From: Caballeronia megalochromosomata
GTDB lineage: Bacteria > Pseudomonadota > Gammaproteobacteria > Burkholderiales > Burkholderiaceae
Length of the DNA: 64,000 bases
Direction of reading: 5' to 3'
Assembly (NCBI GenBank): GCA_001580565.1
Contig: LRBF01000258.1
Location: 47,919 to 111,918 of the forward strand
Part shown: positions 44,195 through 52,843 of the stretch, one piece after another
Numbering within the stretch: position 1 is the first letter of the stretch
How the letters are laid out: every line of letters begins with the position of its first letter
Notes under the pieces: model-generated
Databases searched by the model: none
Seen by the model: the letters and a program-made list of their open reading frames with translations, nothing else
What the model was told of the DNA's origin: nothing
Translations under genes and position numbers: made by a program

Positions 44195-45067
44195 ATGTTT
44201 GTCATCATCGGATGGGTGTTGGTCATCGGCTCGGTGATCGGGAGCTTCATCGGCGTGGGCGGTCACCTTGCCGCTCTCGTGCAGCCGTTCGAGCTGCTGT
44301 GCATTTTCGGCGCGGCGATCGGCGCGTTCGTCGTGTCGAACCCGACAGCCACGCTCAAGAAGACCCTGCAATCCATTCCGAAGGCCTTCAAGGGCGGCGG
44401 CTACACGAAGGAGAAATACGTCGCGCTGATCGCGCTGCTCTACGAGCTGCTGCAAAAGGCGCGCAAGGAAGGGATGATGGCGCTCGAAGCGGATGTCGAC
44501 GCGCCCGAAGCCAGCCCGCTCTTTCAAAAGTACGAGCACGTGATGGCCGATCATCATCTGCTCGATTTCATCGTCGATTATCTGCGCATGATGTCGGCGG
44601 GCAACGTCAACGCGCTCGAAATGCAGGACCTGATGGACGAGGAACTCGAGACGCATCACACCGAAAGCTCGGTCGCCGCCAACGCGATCCAGAAGATGGC
44701 GGACGGCCTGCCCGCGTTCGGTATCGTCGCTGCGGTGATGGGCGTCGTTCACACGATGGGCTCGGTCGGCGCCGCGCCCGCGGTGCTCGGCGAGATGATC
44801 GCGGGTGCGCTGGTCGGCACGTTCCTCGGCATTCTGCTGGCCTATGGCTTCATCGGCCCACTCGCGGATCTGCTCAACGCCAAGGGCGCGGCCGAAGCGA
44901 AGCCGTTCCAGTGCGTGAAGTCCGTGCTGCTCGCTTCGATGAACGGCTATGCGCCGACGGTGGCTGTCGAATTCGGCCGCAAGGTGCTCTTCACCGCCGA
45001 CCGTCCGAGCTTCAAGGAACTCGACGACGCGGTGCGTGCGACCAAGATGCCGAAGGCGGCCTCGTAA
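44195..45067 (+). CDS. motA: flagellar motor stator protein MotA
   Basis: 290 residues, normal length. Four transmembrane segments: two at the N-terminus ('GWVLVIGSVIGSFIGVGGHL', 'PFELLCIFGAAIGAFVV') and two late ('LPAFGIVAAVMGVVHTMGSV' with the conserved Pro, and 'GEMIAGALVGTFLGILLAYG'). The cytoplasmic loop between them carries charged residues that touch FliG. Forms the proton channel with MotB. GCGGAGA ribosome site. Upstream sigma-28 promoter; motB follows after 18 bases. Confidence 0.95.
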   Translation: MFVIIGWVLVIGSVIGSFIGVGGHLAALVQPFELLCIFGAAIGAFVVSNPTATLKKTLQSIPKAFKGGGYTKEKYVALIALLYELLQKARKEGMMALEADVDAPEASPLFQKYEHVMADHHLLDFIVDYLRMMSAGNVNALEMQDLMDEELETHHTESSVAANAIQKMADGLPAFGIVAAVMGVVHTMGSVGAAPAVLGEMIAGALVGTFLGILLAYGFIGPLADLLNAKGAAEAKPFQCVKSVLLASMNGYAPTVAVEFGRKVLFTADRPSFKELDDAVRATKMPKAAS

Positions 45068-45085
45068 CTTCACGGCATAGACATC

Positions 45086-46066
45086 ATGGCTGAGAAACCA
45101 TCACGCGATCCGCTGCAGTCGGTGCTTGCGCCTACCGTCGTCGTGAAGCGCAAGAAGAAGGCACACGGCCACGGCCATCACGGCGGCGCCTGGAAGATCG
45201 CGTACGCCGACTTCGTCACCGCGATGATGGCGTTCTTTCTGTTGATGTGGCTGCTCGGCTCGACCTCGAAGTACGACAAGGAAGGCATCGAGCAGTACTT
45301 CAACACGCCGCTCTCCGCCCTGTTCGGCAACGACGGCGGCGCGTCGGCGCACACGAGCGTCATCACGGGCGGCGGCAAGGATCTGTCGAGCTCGCGTCCG
45401 GGTGAAGGCAAGAAGAGTCAGACGCAGCCGGTGCCGCAGTCCATCGCGCGCGCGGCCGTCGCGATGGAAGACTTGCAGAAGTTGCAGCAACTCAAGCAGA
45501 AGCTGATGGCGCTCATCGAGCAGATGCCCGCATTGCGCGCGTTCAAGGACCAGATTCGCATCGCGATCACGAGCGAGGGGTTGCGCATCGAGATCGTCGA
45601 TTCGCTCAAGCGGCCGATGTTCGCCTCCGGCAGTTCGAAGCTCGAAAGCTATGTGACGACGATCCTGACCAACATCGGTGCGTCGATGAATGATGTCGAC
45701 AACCGCGTGTCGATCGCCGGGCATACGGATGCGGTGGCCTATTCCGGCAATCAGGCCGGCTATTCGAACTGGGAGCTTTCCAGTGAACGGGCGAACGCGG
45801 CACGGCGGGCGCTGGTCGCGGGGGGCATGAAGGAAAGCAAGGTGCTGCAGGTGCGCGGGCTGGCCGACGTGCTGCCGCTCAACAAGGAGGTCGTCGATGA
45901 GCCCACGAACCGGCGCATCAGTATTCTCGTGCTGAACAAGGCCGCCGAGCAGGCGTTCTTCCGCGACGGCGGGCGCACGACGGTGGATGAGACACGGCCC
46001 ATCGATAGCGCGATTCCGGCGGCGGTGACGGCCAAGTCGAATGCGCCGGTCGCGGTGGTGAAGTAG
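45086..46066 (+). CDS. motB: flagellar motor stator protein MotB
   Basis: 326 residues. Basic N-terminus with a His/Lys run, one transmembrane segment with the essential proton-carrying D42 ('YADFVTAMMAFFLLMWLLG'), a linker, and an OmpA-like peptidoglycan-binding domain ('IAGHTDAVAYSG', 'NWELSSERANAARRAL', 'NRRISILVLNK'). It anchors the stator to the cell wall. No cheA/cheW follows; a strong terminator does. Confidence 0.95.
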   Translation: MAEKPSRDPLQSVLAPTVVVKRKKKAHGHGHHGGAWKIAYADFVTAMMAFFLLMWLLGSTSKYDKEGIEQYFNTPLSALFGNDGGASAHTSVITGGGKDLSSSRPGEGKKSQTQPVPQSIARAAVAMEDLQKLQQLKQKLMALIEQMPALRAFKDQIRIAITSEGLRIEIVDSLKRPMFASGSSKLESYVTTILTNIGASMNDVDNRVSIAGHTDAVAYSGNQAGYSNWELSSERANAARRALVAGGMKESKVLQVRGLADVLPLNKEVVDEPTNRRISILVLNKAAEQAFFRDGGRTTVDETRPIDSAIPAAVTAKSNAPVAVVK

Positions 46067-46084
46067 CGATCGCCGGATCTGGTC

Positions 46085-46117
46085 AAAACGCCATGCCTGC
46101 AAAGGCATGGCGTTTTT
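46085..46117 (+). terminator. Rho-independent terminator of motAB
   Basis: 13-bp stem AAAACGCCATGCC (46085-46097) / GGCATGGCGTTTT (46104-46116) with 6-base loop and T tail, 18 bases after motB. Confidence 0.88.
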
Positions 46118-46155
46118 CATTGCACTCGACATTTCGCAGCGTGGTCACACGCATC

Positions 46156-46182
46156 TAAAGTTTTCCGCCGATGTTCCGTTAA
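46156..46182 (+). promoter_or_regulatory. sigma-28-like promoter of the lipoprotein gene
   Basis: TAAAGTTT (46156-46163) is a perfect FliA -35, the spacer is exactly 11 bases, and TCCGTTAA (46175-46182) matches 6 of 8 bases of the -10 GCCGATAA. It is 65 bases before the ATG. Confidence 0.55.
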
Positions 46183-46247
46183 TCCCTTGTCGGTGCGCCG
46201 TAAAGAGAGCCGCAGTCCGTGCCTACTACAAAGACCAAGAATACGCT

Positions 46248-47018
46248 ATGAAACTCTTATCGAAGCTGATGCTGCTCGCCCTGCCCATCCTCGCCGCCTG
46301 CGGGGGCGGCGGGAGCGACGATCAGACTTGCAAGACCGACCTCGGCAGTCTGACGAAGTCCTGCGTTGCCAATCCCTCCCACGCGCTGCCGGAAGGCATC
46401 TGGTACGGCTCGGTGAATTCGTCGCAGTCGGTCGCGGCACAGACCATCGTTCTCGAAACCGGCCAGTACTTCAGTATCTATACGCAGAACGGTTCGTTTG
46501 TCTGGCTGATCGAAGGCATCATGACGGCGACGGACGGCGCGTTCACCGATCCGGCGACCGTCGGCTTTCACACGCTCGGCGCGATTCGCGCGGGAACGCT
46601 GTCCGGCACCTTCACCACGAAGAGCGCGCTCACGGCGACGACGAGCCTCTTCGTCAGCCCGGACACGACCGCCACGAGCTTCAACGGCAACTACAACGCG
46701 ACATACGACACGCCGATCGCCATCAGCGACGTTGCGCGCGCATGGACGAGCGGCTCGGGCGTCACGCCGGACGCGACGATCACGATCGCCGCCGACGGCA
46801 CGGCCAAGGGCACGCAGAACGCCTGCACCTTCACCGGCAGCTTCAAACCGCGCTCGACCGGCAAGCATCTGCTCGACGGCACGCTGAATTTCGCGGGCCC
46901 GGCATGTGCGCTCAGCAACGTGTCGGTGTCCGTAGAAGCGACTGTCGTGAACGGCCAGCTCACGATCGTCGGCGTGACGCCGCAACGCGACCAGGCGTTC
47001 TATCTGTCGGCTCAATAA
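46248..47018 (+). CDS. putative lipoprotein, 256 aa
   Basis: Lipobox LAAC with Cys18 followed by GGGG; mature protein is Thr/Ser/Ala-rich and largely beta ('SLFVSPDTTATSFNGNYNAT', 'ATITIAADGTAKGTQNACTF'), with further paired cysteines (CKTDLGSLTKSC). A segment 'PEGIWYGSVNSSQSVAAQTI' recalls lipoproteins with a GxWxG start of a lipocalin- or bacterial-Ig-like fold. It lies behind motB and a sigma-28-like promoter, so a motility-linked role is possible. The frame is open to 46107 but the lipobox fixes the start. Confidence 0.75.
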   Translation: MKLLSKLMLLALPILAACGGGGSDDQTCKTDLGSLTKSCVANPSHALPEGIWYGSVNSSQSVAAQTIVLETGQYFSIYTQNGSFVWLIEGIMTATDGAFTDPATVGFHTLGAIRAGTLSGTFTTKSALTATTSLFVSPDTTATSFNGNYNATYDTPIAISDVARAWTSGSGVTPDATITIAADGTAKGTQNACTFTGSFKPRSTGKHLLDGTLNFAGPACALSNVSVSVEATVVNGQLTIVGVTPQRDQAFYLSAQ

Positions 47019-47068
47019 GGGCTGATGGCGCGCCATGTACCTGACCGGTGCATGGCGCTCTCTCTCGA

Positions 47069-48400
47069 TCAGCCAACCCACTGCGCGGCCGTCTGCACGA
47101 CGAGCCAGACATTCGCCGCACTGATCACCGCGAACAGCGCCCACGCGACAAGCTTCATATGCGGCCTGTTCGCAAACGTCCCCATCAGGCTGCGGTCGCT
47201 CGTCATCCGGATCAGCGGATAAAGCGCGAACGGCAATTGCAGGCTCAGCACGACCTGACTCGCAACGAGCAGCTTTCCGACCGCCCCGTTCCCCATCACG
47301 TACACGCCGATCAGCGCAGGCACGAGCGCCAGCGCCCGAGTGATGAACCTGCGCTGATAGCAGGGAATCTTCAGTTGCAGGAACCCTTCCATGATCACCT
47401 GCCCCGCGATGGTCCCGGTGAACGTCGAACTCTGCCCTGAAGCAAACAGCGTCGCCGCAAAAAGAATCGCGGCAAGCCCCGTTCCGACGATCGGCGCAAG
47501 CAACTTGTACGCATCCTCGATTTCGGTGACCTGCGTATGCCCCGTCGCATGAAACGCCGATGCCGCGAGAATCAGGATGGCCGCATTGATGAGCAGCGCG
47601 AGCACGAGCGACACGATGGTATCGAGCCGCGAGAGAGTGATCGCCGAAGCAAGGCTCTTCGCATCGCGATTCACCACGCGCGTCTGCACGATCGACGAAT
47701 GGAGATACAGGTTATGCGGCATCACGGTCGCGCCGAGAATGCCTATCGCGAGATAGAGCGGCTCGCGTTCGCTCAACGCATGAATCGAAGGCACGAGCCC
47801 CGCCGCAACCGAAGGCCAGTGCGGCTTGACGAGTGCGAGCTCGACGACATAACCTACGCCGATCGTCGCGATGAGCCCGAGCATGATCGCTTCGAGATCG
47901 CGAAAGTTCTTGCCCTTCAGGCCTAGCACGATGAGCGTGTCGAATGCGGTGAGCACCACGCCCCACATCAACGAAACGCCGAACAGCAAATGAAACGCGA
48001 GTGCGCCGCCAAGCACCTCCGCCAGATCGCACGCGATGATCGACAACTCCGCGAGCATCCATTGCCCGTTCGCGACCGGCTTCGCATAACGCTCACGCGA
48101 TAGCTGTGCGAGATCCTTCCCCGTCACGATGCCGAGCCGCATCGAAAGACATTGCAGCACCATTGCCGCGAGACTCGACAGCACGACGACGAAGAGCAGG
48201 CCATAGCCATAACGTGATCCGGCTTCGATGTCCGTCGCCCAGTTGCCGGGATCCATATACCCGATGGAAATCAGCAAGCCCGGTCCCGCGAATTGCAGGA
48301 GCTTCTTCCAGAGCGGCGCGCCCGGCGAAACGGCGACCGAGCCCTTGACTTCCGATGGACAAAACGGCGCGGTGGCCGTGGTCGGCAGTTTGAAAGGCAA
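47069..48400 (-). CDS. mntH: Nramp-family manganese transporter
   Basis: 443 residues, eleven hydrophobic segments. The metal site DPGN in TM1 ('SIGYMDPGNWATDIEAGS') and MPH in TM6 ('ILGATVMPHNLYLHSSIVQ') are intact, so it is a divalent-metal/proton symporter for Mn2+. I place the start at TTG 48400 because AGGAG lies 8 bases upstream and the product then begins at 'PFKLPTTATAPF'; the only ATG choices are far upstream (48520) without a site. Confidence 0.92.
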   Translation of the reverse strand: MPFKLPTTATAPFCPSEVKGSVAVSPGAPLWKKLLQFAGPGLLISIGYMDPGNWATDIEAGSRYGYGLLFVVVLSSLAAMVLQCLSMRLGIVTGKDLAQLSRERYAKPVANGQWMLAELSIIACDLAEVLGGALAFHLLFGVSLMWGVVLTAFDTLIVLGLKGKNFRDLEAIMLGLIATIGVGYVVELALVKPHWPSVAAGLVPSIHALSEREPLYLAIGILGATVMPHNLYLHSSIVQTRVVNRDAKSLASAITLSRLDTIVSLVLALLINAAILILAASAFHATGHTQVTEIEDAYKLLAPIVGTGLAAILFAATLFASGQSSTFTGTIAGQVIMEGFLQLKIPCYQRRFITRALALVPALIGVYVMGNGAVGKLLVASQVVLSLQLPFALYPLIRMTSDRSLMGTFANRPHMKLVAWALFAVISAANVWLVVQTAAQWVG

Positions 48401-48615
48401 AGTATCGACTCCTGATGTTAAGTGGCTTACAAACTGACGCACAGGACACACGTGTTCAGCATCTGCTCCAATCTGACCAAAGCGCCATCTGATCGCCAGC
48501 ATGTCGTCACGGTGCCGCACATAGAATCCATGGGTGGCTGTGGTAAGCGTGCCGACGCTGCATAATCGCGCAACCGCACGCCGCGTTCATCCTTCACTTG
48601 CTTGAGGAGTACGCC

Positions 48616-48897
48616 ATGAAACTAGTCACACGCATTGCCATCGTCGCGCTCGCCGTCGCCCCGCTCACCGCGCTCGCACAATCCGACGGACTGACGCGCG
48701 CGCAGGTCAAACAGGATCTGCAACGCGTCGAGCAGGCCGGCTATAACCCGTCCGAACGCGACACGTTCTATCCGAACGACATTCAGGCAGCGGAAGCGAA
48801 GGTCAGCGCGCAAAGCGCCTATGGCGCATCCACGGATGGCTCCTCGTCTTCCGGACGCACGATGTCGACGACGCCGCTCGGACAAACCCCGCAGTAA
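48616..48897 (+). CDS. DUF4148-family exported protein, 93 aa
   Basis: Signal peptide (1-21, cleavage after 'TALA') and a DUF4148 core 'LTRAQVKQDLQRVEQAGYNP' with 'YPNDIQAAEAKV', followed by a Ser/Thr-rich tail. GAGGAG before the ATG. Such small periplasmic proteins are abundant in Burkholderiaceae; function unknown. A paralogue follows 231 bases downstream. Confidence 0.85.
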   Translation: MKLVTRIAIVALAVAPLTALAQSDGLTRAQVKQDLQRVEQAGYNPSERDTFYPNDIQAAEAKVSAQSAYGASTDGSSSSGRTMSTTPLGQTPQ

Positions 48898-49128
48898 CGC
48901 AGACACGTTACTCAAAAGAGACATGCGCGGCTCCCGTCGAGCGCGAACGATCCCGCGCCGTCTCGCTCAAGTTTCCGCACGCGCATTTTTCGCGCGTTCG
49001 TTCGATTCGTCGCCTGACGCAAGCTAAGCGCGCCGATCTCAGCTATCTACAATCGCAGGGCGGCTGCTCGCACACCGCACTTGCATCGCCAGCCGCGTTC
49101 ATCTCATCTTCCGCATGAGGAGTCCGCC

Positions 49129-49395
49129 ATGAAGCTTGCCACGCGCATTGCGCTTTTCGCTCTCACCGCGGCGCCGCTTGTCGCGCTCGCACAATCGAAC
49201 GGCCTCACACGGCAGCAGGTCCGCGAGGACCTGGTCAAAGCCGAGCGAGCCGGATATCGTCCCTCGGAGCACGACGCCCAGTATCCCGGCAGTTTCCTCG
49301 ACATCAGGGAAGGCATCTACACCGGCGCGAGCGTTTATCGCACGCAACCGGGCTATCCGAACCTCGCGCCCAATGCAGAGGCTTACCTGCGCTGA
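49129..49395 (+). CDS. DUF4148-family exported protein, 88 aa
   Basis: Paralogue of the gene at 48616: same signal peptide pattern and core ('LTRQQVREDLVKAERAGYRP'), but the 'YPNDIQAAEA' end is replaced by 'YPGSFLDIREGIYTGASVYR'. ATGAGGAG is the ribosome site. Followed by a terminator at 49425. Confidence 0.82.
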   Translation: MKLATRIALFALTAAPLVALAQSNGLTRQQVREDLVKAERAGYRPSEHDAQYPGSFLDIREGIYTGASVYRTQPGYPNLAPNAEAYLR

Positions 49396-49424
49396 GGCCT
49401 CGCTATTCCCACTATGTCGCATCG

Positions 49425-49455
49425 AAGCGCGCGGCCCTACCGCGCGCTTTCGCAA
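49425..49455 (+). terminator. Rho-independent terminator
   Basis: 10-bp stem AAGCGCGCGG (49425-49434) / CCGCGCGCTT (49440-49449), 5-base loop, moderately T-rich tail. Confidence 0.6.
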
Positions 49456-49485
49456 GCTTGCTTTCAAATCGCCTAATCTGACAGA

Positions 49486-49507
49486 CACGCCATATTCACG
49501 CCATATT
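49486..49507 (+). promoter_or_regulatory. tandem direct repeat upstream of the RND operon
   Basis: CACGCCATATT repeated perfectly twice in tandem (49486-49496 and 49497-49507). An 11-base direct repeat, one helical turn, is the usual form of OmpR-family response-regulator sites. It lies 129 bases before the RND start, and an OmpR-family regulator is encoded in the operon. Confidence 0.55.
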
Positions 49508-49636
49508 GTCGTTGGCACGCGGCCACTAACATAGCGACACGGATGGCGAACCGCACGCCTCGCTCCGTCATTGCGTCTCGCGCGCCGCCTTCGCCTCATT
49601 CGCAGCGCCCTTCCCCAGCATCTTCCGAACGACTCA

Positions 49637-52600
49637 ATGTGGATAGTCAACGTTGCGCTTAAGCGGCCCTACACGTTCATCGTGATGGCCATCATGATTC
49701 TGCTGGCGACGCCCTTCGTCCTCATGACGACGCCGGTGGACGTGCTTCCCGAAATCGATATTCCCGTCGTCAGCATCATCTGGAACTACACGGGTCTGTC
49801 CTCGCAGGACATGGCCAATCGCATCACGTCGGTCAACGAGCGCAGCCTCACGACCACCGTGAACAACATCGAGCATATCGAGTCGCAATCGCTGCCGGGC
49901 ATTGCGATCATCAAGCTCTTTCTGCAGCCGACGGCGAATATCCAGACCGCGATCGCACAGACCGTCGCCGTCGAGCAGGCGCAGCTGAAGCAGATGCCGC
50001 CGGGCGCGACGCCGCCCCTCGTCATCAGCTATTCGGCGTCGAGCATCCCGGTGATCCAGCTCGGCCTCTCCAGCCCGAAGCAGTCCGAGCAGGATCTGAA
50101 CGACACCGCGCTCAACTTCCTGCGTCCGCAACTCGTGACGATTCCCGGCGCGGCCGTGCCTTACCCGTATGGCGGCAAGACGCGCCTCATCTCCGTCGAT
50201 CTGGATACGCGCGCGCTGCTCGCCAAGGGTCTCACGCCGACCGACGTGGTCCAGGCCGTCAACGCGCAGAACCTGATCCTGCCGACCGGCACCGCGAAGA
50301 TCGGCCCGCGGGAATACACGATCAACATGAACGGTTCGCCCACGACTGTCGCGGGCCTGAACGACATTCCCGTGCGCACCCTCAACGGCGCGACGACCTA
50401 CCTGCGTGAAGTCGCGCACGTGCGCGACGGCTTCTCGCCGCAGACCAATATCGTGCGGCAGGACGGGCATCGCGGCGTGCTGATCTCGGTGCTGAAGAAT
50501 GGCACCGCGTCGACGCTTTCCATCGTCAACACGCTGCAGGACCTCTTGCCGCAAGCGCGCGCATCCCTGCCGCCGGATCTGAAGATCAGCGCGCTCTTCG
50601 ATCAGTCCGTGTTCGTGAAAGCCGCCGTGCAGGGCGTGGTGCGGGAAGCGCTGATCGCCGCCGCGCTCACCGCCGCGATGATCCTGCTCTTTCTCGGCAA
50701 CTGGCGCAGCACCTGCATCATCGCGATATCGATTCCGCTCTCGATTCTTTCGTCGCTGATCGTGCTGCATGCGCTCGGGCAGACAATCAACATCATGACG
50801 CTCGGCGGCCTCGCGCTCGCGGTCGGCATTCTCGTCGACGACGCCACGGTGACGATCGAAAACATCGAACGCCATCTGCATCTGGGCACGAATCTGCACG
50901 ACGCGATTCTCGAAGGCGCGGGTGAAATCGCCGTGCCCGCGCTCGTCTCGACACTGTGCATCTGCATCGTGTTCGTGCCGATGTTCTTTCTCACCGGCGT
51001 CGCCAAGTTCTTGTTCGTGCCGCTCGCCGAAGCCGTCGTGTTCGCGATGCTCGCATCGTACATTCTCTCGCGCACGCTCGTGCCGACGCTCGCGATGCTT
51101 CTGATGGGTCACGCCCACGCACCCGATGCGAAAGCAAAGCCCAATCTTTTCATGCGGCTGCACAAGCGTTTCGATCGCGGCTTCGAGCGCATGCGCGGCG
51201 CGTATATCGTCATCCTGTCGACGCTGCTCGTGAAAAGGCGCATGTTCGCCACGCTCTTTCTCGGCTTCTGCCTGCTCTCGACGGCCCTCGTGCTCGTGCT
51301 CGGCGAAGACTTCTTCCCGAGCGTCGATGCGGGCGACATCCGCATGCACATGCGTGCGCCGACCGGCACGCGTATCGAGGAAACCGCGCGTCTCGCCGAC
51401 GAAGTCGAAAAGGTCGTGCGCCAGATCGTGCCGCAAGACGAGCTCGCGACGATCCTCGATAACCTCGGCCTGCCTTATAGCGGCATCAACCTGTCGTACA
51501 GCAACGCGGGAACCATCGGCACGCTCGACGGCGAAATCCAGGTCGCGCTCACGCCCGATCACGCGCCGACGCAGAAATACATCGACGAATTGCGTGCGCT
51601 CCTGCCGCGCCGCTTTCCCGGCGTCGAGTTCTTCTTTCAGCCCGCGGACATCGTCACGCAGATCCTGAACTTCGGGCTGCCCGCCGCCGTCGATGTGCAG
51701 ATTCAAGGGCAGAACGCACAGGCGAACTTCGAAGTCGCGAGCAGGCTGATGAAGCAGATCCGCATGATTCCCGGCAATGTCGACACGCACATCCAGCAGA
51801 AGCTCGATGAACCTGCGATCAACCTGCAGATGGATCGCACGCGCCTGCAACAACTGAATCTCTCCGCGAGCAACGTCGCGCAGAACGTGCTGGTTTCGCT
51901 CTCCGGAAGCTCGCAAACCGCGCCGGGCTTCTGGTTCAATCCACGCAATGGCGTCGAGTACAACCTCGCGGTGCAGACGCCGCAGTATCAGGTCTCCTCG
52001 ATCGACGAACTGCTGCGCACGCCCGTATCCGCCTCGATCAACGGCCCGACGCAACTGCTCGGCAATCTCGTGCGCCTCGCGCCGGAGAATCAGTTCGCGG
52101 TGGTCACGCACTACAACATCCGGCCCGTGATCGATCTCTTCGTGAGCGTCGAAGGGCGCGATCTCGGCGGTGTCGCGCGCGAGGTGAATCATCTCGTCGA
52201 TGAAGCGCGCAAGACGCTTCCGCGCGGCAGCCAGATCATCGTGCGCGGCCAGGTCGAGACAATGCGCACGTCGTTCTTCGGTCTCGGTTTAGGCGTTGCG
52301 ATGGCGATCGTGCTCGTGTATCTGCTGATCGTCGTGAACTTCCAGTCGTGGATCGATCCGCTCATCATCGTGAGTGCGTTGCCGGCCGCGCTCGCGGGCA
52401 TCGTCTGGATGCTCTTTCTCACCGGCACGCATTTGAGCGTGCCCGCGCTCACCGGCGCGATCATGACCATGGGCGTCGCGACCGCGAACAGCATTCTGAT
52501 GGTCTCGTTCGCGCGTCAGCGCCTGAACGCCGGCATGCCGGCGCTCACCGCCGCGCTCGAAGCGGGCGCGAGCCGCATACGTCCCGTGCTGATGACCGCG

Positions 52601-52822
52601 TTCGCGATGATCATCGGCATGATTCCGATGGCGCTCGGTCTCGGCGAAGGCGCGGAGCAGAACGCGCCGCTCGGCCGCGCGGTGATCGGCGGCCTGCTGT
52701 TCGCGACGGTATCCACGCTCTTTTTCGTGCCGCTCGTCTTTGCGGGCATTCATGCGAGTCTCGCGCGCCGCGCCGCGCGCAAGGGCCCGGCGCAACATGA
52801 AGACGGCAGCGGCCAACACTGA
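49637..52822 (+). CDS. RND efflux transporter permease (HAE1/AcrB-like)
   Basis: 1061 residues. N-terminal 'IVNVALKRPYTFIVMAIMIL', the 'TTPVDVLPEIDIPVVSIIWN' opening of the first porter domain, the TM4 proton-relay block 'GLALAVGILVDDATVTIENI' (around residue 400, with Asp-Asp) and the second-half 'GAIMTMGVATANSILMVSFA' are diagnostic. It forms the trimeric inner-membrane pump that exports drugs or other amphiphiles with MFP and OMF partners. ATG at 49637 is chosen because RND pumps start a few residues before TM1. The ribosome site is weak. Confidence 0.93.
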   Translation: MWIVNVALKRPYTFIVMAIMILLATPFVLMTTPVDVLPEIDIPVVSIIWNYTGLSSQDMANRITSVNERSLTTTVNNIEHIESQSLPGIAIIKLFLQPTANIQTAIAQTVAVEQAQLKQMPPGATPPLVISYSASSIPVIQLGLSSPKQSEQDLNDTALNFLRPQLVTIPGAAVPYPYGGKTRLISVDLDTRALLAKGLTPTDVVQAVNAQNLILPTGTAKIGPREYTINMNGSPTTVAGLNDIPVRTLNGATTYLREVAHVRDGFSPQTNIVRQDGHRGVLISVLKNGTASTLSIVNTLQDLLPQARASLPPDLKISALFDQSVFVKAAVQGVVREALIAAALTAAMILLFLGNWRSTCIIAISIPLSILSSLIVLHALGQTINIMTLGGLALAVGILVDDATVTIENIERHLHLGTNLHDAILEGAGEIAVPALVSTLCICIVFVPMFFLTGVAKFLFVPLAEAVVFAMLASYILSRTLVPTLAMLLMGHAHAPDAKAKPNLFMRLHKRFDRGFERMRGAYIVILSTLLVKRRMFATLFLGFCLLSTALVLVLGEDFFPSVDAGDIRMHMRAPTGTRIEETARLADEVEKVVRQIVPQDELATILDNLGLPYSGINLSYSNAGTIGTLDGEIQVALTPDHAPTQKYIDELRALLPRRFPGVEFFFQPADIVTQILNFGLPAAVDVQIQGQNAQANFEVASRLMKQIRMIPGNVDTHIQQKLDEPAINLQMDRTRLQQLNLSASNVAQNVLVSLSGSSQTAPGFWFNPRNGVEYNLAVQTPQYQVSSIDELLRTPVSASINGPTQLLGNLVRLAPENQFAVVTHYNIRPVIDLFVSVEGRDLGGVAREVNHLVDEARKTLPRGSQIIVRGQVETMRTSFFGLGLGVAMAIVLVYLLIVVNFQSWIDPLIIVSALPAALAGIVWMLFLTGTHLSVPALTGAIMTMGVATANSILMVSFARQRLNAGMPALTAALEAGASRIRPVLMTAFAMIIGMIPMALGLGEGAEQNAPLGRAVIGGLLFATVSTLFFVPLVFAGIHASLARRAARKGPAQHEDGSGQH

Positions 52823-52843
52823 CATCACTGTATCCCGACGAAC

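Noticed and set aside
49634..52192. 852-codon open frame opposite the RND permease
   Set aside because: Shadow; composition is dominated by Arg, Asp, His and Gln and it lies wholly inside a clear RND gene.
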